Below are positions 8,893-15,874 of a stretch of DNA of 64,000 nt, piece by piece. The notes below the pieces were generated by a model. The model searched no databases. It was not told the DNA's origin and was given only the letters and a program-made list of their open reading frames with translations. The stretch is from positions 1 through 64,000 of the forward strand of contig JARKUZ010000067.1 of NCBI GenBank assembly GCA_029851945.1. The letters run 5' to 3'. Made by a program: the position numbers and the translations under genes. Every line of letters begins with the position of its first letter. Within the stretch, counting starts at the first letter, position 1. The stretch is from Terrisporobacter sp. GTDB lineage: Bacteria > Bacillota_A > Clostridia > Peptostreptococcales > Peptostreptococcaceae.

Positions 8893-9579
8893 TTAAATTA
8901 CTCTTCTAAATATATTAATAAAACCATGAATTAACATGGATGAATATGTATTCTTAATTTTATATCTGAAAAATCCTATAAGTAATCCATAACTTAACAT
9001 TAATGAGCATCTGATAAAAGTAATAAATATCATATGATTAAATCCTTGTCTCATAATTATTGTGTCTATATATCCTGCTTGCCAAAGTGCAAAGTAAGCT
9101 GTAGTAAGTAAGTATACTTTAAATTCACTTTTATGCTCTTTTTGAAGAACTCCCCATATATATGACCTAAAAAGTACTTCTTCATAAATAGGTATAATAA
9201 TTATTCCATAAACTAAAGGTGTCAAAGTATATATTGATACTTCTCTTTGAAGTAAAGGTGATGTAACAATAAGAAGTAATAATGCTAAGGTAACTAATAA
9301 ATAATAAATCTTCGACTCTCTTGTTTCCATAAAAGCAAAAACATTTAATTGTATATTTTCTCTTCTCTCTTTATGAATTATATAAATTGTCAATATTATC
9401 ATAATTCCCATAGAAACAAGTATTTCATTTAAACTATTTTCTGGAATAAATAAAAAAGAAATTTGTTTACCTATAATTCTTATCCCTTGTAAAATAATTA
9501 ATAATATTATTATTCTAATTGTGGTATAAAAGTTCTCATTATTATTTAAGCAAGCACTTTCATTTAAATTATTATTCAT
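8893..9579 (-). CDS. CPBP-family intramembrane metalloprotease
   Basis: A 228-residue polytopic membrane protein. After a hydrophilic 15-20 residue N terminus there are about six to seven hydrophobic helices. The CPBP (CAAX protease and bacteriocin-processing) motif is clear: PIYEEVLFRSYIWG gives EExxxR, and SMLIHGFINIF gives the C-terminal His motif. Members cleave or process membrane-bound peptides, and many act in bacteriocin self-immunity, but no bacteriocin gene is visible here. The start is supported by AAAAGGAGTGTAAA. It is divergent from the sortase gene. Confidence 0.85.
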   Translation of the reverse strand: MNNNLNESACLNNNENFYTTIRIIILLIILQGIRIIGKQISFLFIPENSLNEILVSMGIMIILTIYIIHKERRENIQLNVFAFMETRESKIYYLLVTLALLLLIVTSPLLQREVSIYTLTPLVYGIIIIPIYEEVLFRSYIWGVLQKEHKSEFKVYLLTTAYFALWQAGYIDTIIMRQGFNHMIFITFIRCSLMLSYGLLIGFFRYKIKNTYSSMLIHGFINIFRRVI

Positions 9580-9733
9580 TTTACACTCCTTTTAAGTAAT
9601 TATTTTAAAAATCATCTCTACAATCTTATTATTAAATTTAAAATTAATTACATCTTTTCATTAATTTTAATTAAATTGTGTTTATTTTTGGTCAAATTAT
9701 GTATACAATTATATTTATAAGGGGAGGCATATG

Positions 9734-10411
9734 ATGAAAAAATTACTTCAAAATTTAATTACATTTATCTGTTTAGCAACTATAATTATATCTGGATATA
9801 AAATATTTACAAAGTTAATGGAATATAAAAAAGCCGATGATATTTATACTGAAATTAGAGAAACAAATAAGAATTCAAGTGAGGATTTATCATCTATAAA
9901 TGATGATTATGTATTCTGGATTAATGTGGAGGGTACTAATATAGATTATCCTGTAGTCCAAGGCAAAGATAATGATTTTTATCTTAATCGTGGGTTTAAT
10001 AAAGAATATTTAAAATCTGGTTCAATATTTTTAGACTATAGAAACAATTTTAATGATGATTTTAACTCAGTAATCTATGGTCATCATATGAGAAATAAAA
10101 CTATGTTTAGTGAATTAATGAAATTTAAAGAGGAAGAATTCTTTAAAAATAATAAAGAGATTACTATTACTTCAAAAGATGGAACTTATGATTATGAAAT
10201 ATTCGCTGTAGGTGTTTTTGATGCTGACTTTAGTTATAATGATGTTAGTTTTTCAGATGAAAATGAATTTAGCAACTTCTTAAATAAGATTATGAGTAAT
10301 TCAACTTATAAGCGTGATATTGTAGATTCTAGTGATAAAATAATAACCTTATCAACTTGTAGTTATGAATATGACGATGCTCGTACAGCAGTATTTGCAA
10401 AAAGAAAATAA
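9734..10411 (+). CDS. srtB: Class B sortase
   Basis: A 225-residue sortase with an N-terminal membrane anchor (about 5-28) and an extracytoplasmic catalytic domain. Motifs: VIYGHHM (catalytic His), TLSTCSYEYDDAR (catalytic Cys and, eight residues later, the Arg). NIDYPVVQGKDNDFYLNRGF and FLDYRN are typical of class B. It closely resembles C. difficile SrtB in order and spacing of these motifs (from memory), an enzyme that anchors proteins with an (S/P)PxTG-type signal to peptidoglycan. I choose the ATG at 9734, six bases after GGGGAGG; an ATG at 9731 is only three bases away. No substrate with a sorting signal is encoded in the window, so it works on distant genes. Confidence 0.93.
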   Translation: MKKLLQNLITFICLATIIISGYKIFTKLMEYKKADDIYTEIRETNKNSSEDLSSINDDYVFWINVEGTNIDYPVVQGKDNDFYLNRGFNKEYLKSGSIFLDYRNNFNDDFNSVIYGHHMRNKTMFSELMKFKEEEFFKNNKEITITSKDGTYDYEIFAVGVFDADFSYNDVSFSDENEFSNFLNKIMSNSTYKRDIVDSSDKIITLSTCSYEYDDARTAVFAKRK

Positions 10412-10435
10412 CTGAGTTTTACTCAGTTATTTTTT
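10410..10435. terminator. Bidirectional terminator, srtB
   Basis: Perfect 8-bp stem AACTGAGT/ACTCAGTT (10410-10417 with 10421-10428), 3-base loop, then ATTTTTT. It overlaps the srtB stop codon and is shared with the convergent reductase gene. Confidence 0.88.
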
Positions 10436-11111
10436 ATAAAATTAATTTTAAATTAGCTTTTCCTAATACATCTTTTCTAAACTTTCCTATACTTATTCTA
10501 TCTATGAATTCTCCTAACTTTTCTCCAGCATAAGCTTCTTCATTATAATAATCAAGAATAACTTTTATTAAATGAAAAACTTCCTTTTCATTTAATCCTT
10601 TTGTTACTATATCTGAGCTTCTTGGATTGTATCCAGCACTACCTCCTGCAGTAACAAGCATCTTACCATCTAAATCAGTAATTACACCTAAATCCTTTGA
10701 GTAAACACTTGTACATGCATTTTTGCACCCTGCAACACCTATTTTAGTTCTGCAAGGTAACTCCATACCATGAAAGTTCTTGCTTAATTTCATACCTAAA
10801 CCTATTGTAGGATATTTAGATCTTTTACAGTAGTTTGCAGGACATATTTCCACATTCTTAACTGAATTTTGAACTCTTACTGCTGGTTCCATGTCTAGAT
10901 CTTTCCATATAGATTCTAAGTCTTCTTGTTTAAGATTTGTAATTAGTATTCTTTGTCCTGAAGTTAATTTTAAAACTCCACTATATTTTTTTGCTACCTC
11001 TGCAATTTTTATAAGAGTATCTGGAAGAACAAATCCTCCTGGTATGTGAGGTGTTATTGCAAAAGTTCTTTTACCATCTCTTATTTTTTGTAAATTTCCA
11101 TATCCACTCAT
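10434..11111 (-). CDS. Small siroheme nitrite/sulfite reductase-like protein
   Basis: A 225-residue protein with one ferredoxin-like half domain (about 1-70; GGFVLPDTL, LTSGQRI) followed by one siroheme/4Fe-4S domain. The cluster and siroheme Cys are visible as CPANYCKR and GCKNACTS, spaced as in sulfite and nitrite reductases. This is about half the length of assimilatory sulfite or nitrite reductases (~500-800 aa) and matches the small, single-module siroheme proteins of anaerobes. Whether it reduces sulfite, nitrite or another small molecule cannot be told. No partner flavoprotein or siroheme biosynthesis gene lies beside it. The start is supported by AGGAGTAATTTATAA. Confidence 0.85.
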   Translation of the reverse strand: MSGYGNLQKIRDGKRTFAITPHIPGGFVLPDTLIKIAEVAKKYSGVLKLTSGQRILITNLKQEDLESIWKDLDMEPAVRVQNSVKNVEICPANYCKRSKYPTIGLGMKLSKNFHGMELPCRTKIGVAGCKNACTSVYSKDLGVITDLDGKMLVTAGGSAGYNPRSSDIVTKGLNEKEVFHLIKVILDYYNEEAYAGEKLGEFIDRISIGKFRKDVLGKANLKLIL

Positions 11112-11172
11112 TTATAAATTACTCCTTATACAAATAATATTATATCATTATTATATAAAAAGTAGATTAAAT

Positions 11173-12039
11173 TTATTTAATCTCAATAGTATAATCAGTT
11201 ATAAAAATTTCTCCAATGTTTAATTTATTAATAAATTTTTTATTTTTATAAACCTTATCACTATTCACACTATCTGCTAAGCCATGCCAAGGCTCTACAC
11301 ATATAAATGGTGCTGTTAAATTTTCATCTTTATAATAAGGACTCCATATTCCTACTAAAGGAAAATCTTCAAAAGATACTTTTATATAATTATCTTCTTT
11401 TTTGTTTTTTATAGATAGTTCATCTATATTAGTAAATATAATAGCATCTTTTTCAAATGATTTAGGATTTAATTCTAAAGTCTCTAAATTAGATATAGAT
11501 TTAATTTCATTATAATAAGGTCCTTCTAATGAAATTTGATTAACATTATCTTTACATTTAAACTCTATATAATAATTAGATAATTCTTCTCTTGATGATA
11601 TATTAAAAGCAGGATGTGCTCCTATAGAAAAATATATATCTCTACTATCTATATTTTTTACTTCCCACTTAACATTTAACTTATTTTCTTCAAGTGTATA
11701 TTTTATTAAAAGTTCAAATTCATAAGGATAAAATTTTTTACTTTCTTCATTTGATTGTAATTTATAAATAATAGAACTATTAGTCTCATCTATTACTTCA
11801 AATTCCATATCTCTTGCAAATCCATGCTGACTCATATTATATAATTTATCTTCTATATAAGTTTCACTATCTTTTAATCTACCTACTATAGGAAAAAGTA
11901 TAGGAGAATGCCTTCCCCAAAATGATGAATCTCCATTCCAAAGGATTTCTTTATTATACTTTTTTGAATATATTCTAGTTAATTCAGCCCCTGAATTTTT
12001 ACTTTCTATAATTAAATCATTACTTTCTATAATATGCAT
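11173..12039 (-). CDS. Aldose 1-epimerase family protein (LacX-like)
   Basis: A 288-residue protein of the galactose mutarotase-like fold. Typical elements are LIIESKNSGAELTRIYSKKYNKE near the N terminus, SPILFPIVGRLKD with SQHGFARDMEF (catalytic His region), GAHPAFN (second His) and the C-terminal CVEPWHGLAD (catalytic Glu). This is the LacX/YihR-like branch, which acts on sugar anomers, often without a known substrate. Its start carries AGGAGGAAATAT. No sugar operon surrounds it, so its physiological sugar is unknown. Confidence 0.88.
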   Translation of the reverse strand: MHIIESNDLIIESKNSGAELTRIYSKKYNKEILWNGDSSFWGRHSPILFPIVGRLKDSETYIEDKLYNMSQHGFARDMEFEVIDETNSSIIYKLQSNEESKKFYPYEFELLIKYTLEENKLNVKWEVKNIDSRDIYFSIGAHPAFNISSREELSNYYIEFKCKDNVNQISLEGPYYNEIKSISNLETLELNPKSFEKDAIIFTNIDELSIKNKKEDNYIKVSFEDFPLVGIWSPYYKDENLTAPFICVEPWHGLADSVNSDKVYKNKKFINKLNIGEIFITDYTIEIK

Positions 12040-12061
12040 ATATTTCCTCCTAATCTATAAC

Positions 12062-12107
12062 AAAAAAAGCTACCTCATTTATGATTTTATATCATTTTAA
12101 GATAGCT
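12062..12107 (-). terminator. Terminator of the pts operon
   Basis: On the minus strand AGCTATCT pairs with AGGTAGCT (one U-G wobble); the loop contains a second stem ATGAT/ATCAT, and TTTTTTT follows. It lies 20 bases after the ptsI stop codon. Confidence 0.82.
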
Positions 12108-12127
12108 CCTTTCATTATTTAAGTTAA

Positions 12128-13837
12128 TTATTTATTAAATGTTTTTTCGACGTAAGCTTTTATTTCTTCTGCTGTTCCAAGAGATAACACTTCATTTGAG
12201 AAGTTTTGCATATCTTCGTAGCTTAAAGAATTTATTAATTTTCTAGCAGGAAGTATAGATATTGGACTCATTGAAAATTCATCTAACCCAAATCCAAGTA
12301 ATATTGGTATCATTAATTGATCTCCTGCAGATTCTCCACACATTCCAGCCCATTTACCTTCTTTATGTGCATTGTCTATAACCATTTTTATAAGTCTTAA
12401 TACAGCTGGATTAAATTGGTTGTATAAGTAGCTTATTTTTTGGTTCATTCTATCAACTGCACAAGTATATTGGATTAAGTCATTTGTTCCTATTGAGAAG
12501 AAATCAACATGTTTAGCTAATACATCACTTATTACTGCAGCAGATGGTACTTCTATCATCATACCAACTTCTACATCATCTGAATAAGCTATTCCTTCAG
12601 CTTTTAACTGAGCCTTAACTTCTTCACAAACTTCTTTAGCTTGTAATAATTCTTCTAAAGAAGATATCATTGGGAACATTATTCTTAATTTTCCATGAAC
12701 ACTTGCTCTATATAATGCTCTAAGTTGAGTTATGAATATTTCTTTTCTATCTAAGCAAAGTCTTATAGCTCTATATCCTAAGAATGGATTCATTTCTTCG
12801 TCCATCGGTAAATAATCTAATTTTTTATCTCCACCGATATCAAGAGTTCTTATAACAATTGGCTTTCCACTCATTCCTTCTAATACTGCTTTATAAGCTG
12901 TATATTGTTCTTCTTCACTTGGGAAATCTGTTCTATCCATATATAAGAATTCTGTTCTATAAAGTCCAACACCTTCAGCATCATTTTTTATAAGACCTTC
13001 AACATCATTTGGAGTTCCTATATTTCCAGCAAGCTCAACATGTCTTCCATCAGTTGTGCAAGATGCTTGTCCTTTTAATAATTCTAAAGCTTTTTTGTAT
13101 TCTTCAAAATCAGCTTTTAACTTTGTATATGTAGCAATAGTTTCTTCATCTGGATTTATAACAACTTCTCCAGTATCACCATTAAACACTACAAAATCTC
13201 CATCTTTAATTTCTTTAGTTGCATTTGTTAAACCAACTATAGCAGCAACTTCTAAAGTTCTAGACATTATAGCAGTATGAGAAGTTCTTCCTCCTATATC
13301 TGTTAAGAAACCTAAAACTTTCTTTTTATCCATTGTTGCAGTGTCAGATGGAGTTAAGTCGTGAGCAACTAATATAACTTCTTCAGCTAAATCAGCTAAA
13401 TCTATTACTTTTACACCTAATATATGTCTAAGTACTCTGTTTGTAACGTCTTTTATGTCTGCCGCTCTTTCTCTCATGTATTCATTGTCCATTGCTTCAA
13501 ACATAGATACAAACATTTCTTTTATTTCATTTAAAGCATATTCTGCATTAACTTTTTCATCATTTATTTTACTAACTGCAGATTCTACTAATTCTGGATC
13601 TTCTAAAACTAATAAATGAGCTTCAAATATTTCTGCTTCATGCTCTCCAAGTTCTACTAAAGCTTTTTCCTTTACCTTTGTAAGTTCTTCTTTAGATACT
13701 TGTACAGCATTTCTCAATTTTAATACTTCAGCTTCACAATCAGTTACTACTTTTCTTTCTATTACTAATTCTGTTTCCTCAATTACTAACGCTTTCCCCA
13801 ACACAATCCCTGGAGATGCTCCTATTCCCTTTAACAT
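12128..13837 (-). CDS. ptsI: PTS enzyme I
   Basis: A 569-residue phosphoenolpyruvate-protein phosphotransferase, the usual length. The N-terminal swivelling domain carries the active His in GGRTSHTAIMSR; the C-terminal PEP-binding barrel has YRTEFLYMDR, FLGYRAIRL, GMMIEVPSA, FFSIGTNDLIQY and MCGESAGD (catalytic Cys). It takes phosphate from PEP and passes it to HPr, the first step of sugar uptake by the phosphotransferase system. It is the last gene after ptsH on the same strand, with a hairpin in the 73-base gap that may set the HPr to enzyme I ratio. The start follows AGGAGGATAAGCAAC. Confidence 0.97.
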   Translation of the reverse strand: MLKGIGASPGIVLGKALVIEETELVIERKVVTDCEAEVLKLRNAVQVSKEELTKVKEKALVELGEHEAEIFEAHLLVLEDPELVESAVSKINDEKVNAEYALNEIKEMFVSMFEAMDNEYMRERAADIKDVTNRVLRHILGVKVIDLADLAEEVILVAHDLTPSDTATMDKKKVLGFLTDIGGRTSHTAIMSRTLEVAAIVGLTNATKEIKDGDFVVFNGDTGEVVINPDEETIATYTKLKADFEEYKKALELLKGQASCTTDGRHVELAGNIGTPNDVEGLIKNDAEGVGLYRTEFLYMDRTDFPSEEEQYTAYKAVLEGMSGKPIVIRTLDIGGDKKLDYLPMDEEMNPFLGYRAIRLCLDRKEIFITQLRALYRASVHGKLRIMFPMISSLEELLQAKEVCEEVKAQLKAEGIAYSDDVEVGMMIEVPSAAVISDVLAKHVDFFSIGTNDLIQYTCAVDRMNQKISYLYNQFNPAVLRLIKMVIDNAHKEGKWAGMCGESAGDQLMIPILLGFGLDEFSMSPISILPARKLINSLSYEDMQNFSNEVLSLGTAEEIKAYVEKTFNK

Positions 13838-13873
13838 GTTGCTTATCCTCCTAAAGATATTATTATATTAAAA

Positions 13874-13899
13874 CCTGGGTAAATTAATTTATACCCAGG
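13874..13899 (-). terminator. Intercistronic hairpin between ptsH and ptsI
   Basis: Perfect 8-bp stem CCTGGGTA/TACCCAGG (13874-13881 with 13892-13899), 10-base loop, followed on the minus strand by TTTTAATA. Either a partial terminator that lowers ptsI expression relative to ptsH, or an RNA-stabilising end. Confidence 0.6.
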
Positions 13900-13910
13900 C
13901 ACATATTTGA

Positions 13911-14171
13911 TTATTCACCAAATCCACTTTCTACTAATTCAACTAATGCATTTACTGCTGCTTCTTCATCTGCACCAGTTGCACATATAGTTACTTCTTC
14001 ACCTTTTCCAAGTCCTAAACTCATTATTCCCATTATTGATTTAGCGTTTACAACTTTTCCTTTACATTTTACTTCAACTGTTGAAGTGAATTCTGATGCT
14101 TTTTTTACAAACATACCAGCTGGTCTTGCATGTAAACCAGTTTCATTTTTGATTACTACTAACTTTTCCAT
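13911..14171 (-). CDS. ptsH: PTS phosphocarrier HPr
   Basis: An 86-residue HPr. The active His sits in NETGLHARPAG at residue 14 (His15 of the family). The regulatory Ser lies in NAKSIMGIMSLG (Ser46 region), so HPr kinase control of carbon catabolite repression is expected from family knowledge. I place the start at 14171, preceded by TGGAGGTTGTAAT. A longer in-frame extension of 12 codons (to 14207) is not supported because the ribosome binding site lies within it. It precedes ptsI and follows the patatin-like gene by 47 bases. Confidence 0.96.
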   Translation of the reverse strand: MEKLVVIKNETGLHARPAGMFVKKASEFTSTVEVKCKGKVVNAKSIMGIMSLGLGKGEEVTICATGADEEAAVNALVELVESGFGE

Positions 14172-14218
14172 ATTACAACCTCCAGGCGATTTAAAATATT
14201 TAATCAAATAATTAGCTT

Positions 14219-15406
14219 TTATTTTTGTTTATTAAAATCATAAATAATCATGCTTGTGATTATCTTCGCTAATTTACTAGTATTTTGAGTAACAAGCAAT
14301 TTACTATCATTCATTTGTTTGTTACAAATTTGGACTACTTTATCAAAATCATAAAGTTCAATCCTATTTATATTATTTTCCTCAAGCTTTCTTTCATATA
14401 TACTATAAAAAATATCCTCATAGGAAGAGTTTTTGTCTATCTCTAAGACTTCAACAATCTTAGGTATAACATTTTCCATTAATGTTCGACGATTTACATC
14501 TTTTTTAATATGTAATAAGCAACATAAATCATTTATTGTATCAATACTTATATTACTAAGTTTTTCAAAACAATATTTTTCATCGTATTTACAATCAAGG
14601 TTGAAGAAATAATTAACCCCATCATATCTATTGTATGCTTTCATGGTATCAAGATAACCTAGTTTAATATTTGTCTCTATATGATTCTTATCTTTATTTA
14701 AAGAACCTCCTAAACCTTGAGATGGTACTATTACCTTTAAATTTAAATCTTGATATCTATTAATAGTCATCTTACCAAGAAAATCATCAACTAACCTAAT
14801 TACTACTATATCATCATATCCCTTTTGTGCCAACATATTAATTGGTATATTATCAGAAAACATACCGTCTAAATATAGTTTATCATCTAATTTATCTAAT
14901 TTGAATATAGGAAGAGAAGCACTAGCTATTAGATAATCCACCATTCTTCCTTTTGGTATATCTTCCTTATAAAGGGTAATAGGAAAAATTTTTCCGTCCC
15001 AATAAGCAGTTGTTATACCAAACTCAAAACTTGAATTTCTAATTTTCTCTTCATCTACTTTTTCTTCCAATAATTTTCTCAAAGGACTTATATCAATCCC
15101 TTGCTTTTTTCTTGCTTTATTCATTAACTCTACCACATCGTGAAAACTTTTCGGTTTCATCTCTATATCTTTATATCTTTCGTATGTATCTTCATCGATG
15201 TTCATAAAGCTTTTATAATCATAATTTATCCAAATATCCTCCATAGCTTCTAAATCTCCTTGAACTATAAATGCTCCATTTAGAGCTCCTATGGAAGACC
15301 CTGCTATCCCAGTAAATTGAATTCCTAAATCTCTTAAGGCTTTAAAGGCCCCTATTTGATAGGCTCCTTTTGTCCCTCCACCTTCAAGGACTAAACCTTT
15401 TTTCAT
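14219..15406 (-). CDS. Patatin-like phospholipase
   Basis: A 395-residue cytoplasmic patatin-domain protein. The oxyanion-hole motif GLVLEGGGTKGAYQ lies at the N terminus, the nucleophile motif GSSIGALNG follows (GxSxG), and the catalytic Asp is in DGMFSDNIP (DGx). There is no signal peptide. Such proteins hydrolyse acyl esters of phospholipids; the precise substrate is unknown. The C-terminal ~150 residues are a helical extension with no recognised domain. The start follows TAGGTGATAAT. It is immediately upstream of ptsH on the same strand and may be co-transcribed, without an evident functional link. Confidence 0.9.
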   Translation of the reverse strand: MKKGLVLEGGGTKGAYQIGAFKALRDLGIQFTGIAGSSIGALNGAFIVQGDLEAMEDIWINYDYKSFMNIDEDTYERYKDIEMKPKSFHDVVELMNKARKKQGIDISPLRKLLEEKVDEEKIRNSSFEFGITTAYWDGKIFPITLYKEDIPKGRMVDYLIASASLPIFKLDKLDDKLYLDGMFSDNIPINMLAQKGYDDIVVIRLVDDFLGKMTINRYQDLNLKVIVPSQGLGGSLNKDKNHIETNIKLGYLDTMKAYNRYDGVNYFFNLDCKYDEKYCFEKLSNISIDTINDLCCLLHIKKDVNRRTLMENVIPKIVEVLEIDKNSSYEDIFYSIYERKLEENNINRIELYDFDKVVQICNKQMNDSKLLVTQNTSKLAKIITSMIIYDFNKQK

Positions 15407-15426
15407 ATTATCACCTATCTTTTAAT

Positions 15427-15458
15427 GGAGAATATATACTACAAAATATATATTCTCC
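15427..15458. terminator. Hairpin between patatin and small unknown gene
   Basis: Perfect 12-bp stem GGAGAATATATA/TATATATTCTCC (15427-15438 with 15447-15458) around an 8-base loop. The U tract on the minus strand is poor. It may be a weak terminator of the 114-aa gene or a processing hairpin. Confidence 0.5.
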
Positions 15459-15472
15459 ATATATTTTGTATT

Positions 15473-15817
15473 TTATTTTATAGCCTGTCTGGTATTTACA
15501 ACTTTCACTGACTTCAAAAATAATTTCTTCTCAATTGGATTTAGTGATAAGTTACTCATTACATAATTTTCTTCGTCAACAAGATAAATCTTTTTAAATC
15601 CTGTTTTTAAAAATGACATGCACACAGTTCTTATGTCTTCATTATTTTCACATTCAAAAAATGCTGGAGTAACAACTAGTTTATACGATGATGCTTTTTT
15701 ATTTTGCATAGTTTGCTTATAAGTATTTAAAAAATTACTTGCGTCTCTTCTACCTATATACCCACTCACATCAACATAAACTCTTTTTTCTTCTTCATTA
15801 ACATTAATATTTATCAC
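15473..15817 (-). CDS. Hypothetical protein, 114 aa
   Basis: A small soluble protein I do not recognise. It starts MININVNEEEKRVYVDVSGY, strand-rich, then a helix (RDASNFLNTYKQTM), then YKLVVTPAFFECENNED and a helix before KKIYLVDEENYV. The order strand-helix-strand-helix recalls STAS-like or anti-sigma-antagonist domains, but no phosphorylated Ser motif is evident and I give this only as an impression. It lies between the CamA-like methyltransferase and the patatin gene, on the same strand, 57 bases from the former, so co-expression with the methyltransferase is possible. The start follows AGGAGGGATATAAG. Confidence 0.65.
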   Translation of the reverse strand: MININVNEEEKRVYVDVSGYIGRRDASNFLNTYKQTMQNKKASSYKLVVTPAFFECENNEDIRTVCMSFLKTGFKKIYLVDEENYVMSNLSLNPIEKKLFLKSVKVVNTRQAIK

Positions 15818-15874
15818 TTATATCCCTCCTAATAATTCATTATTCTATTATATGAATTAAAAATAGGGATAGTG

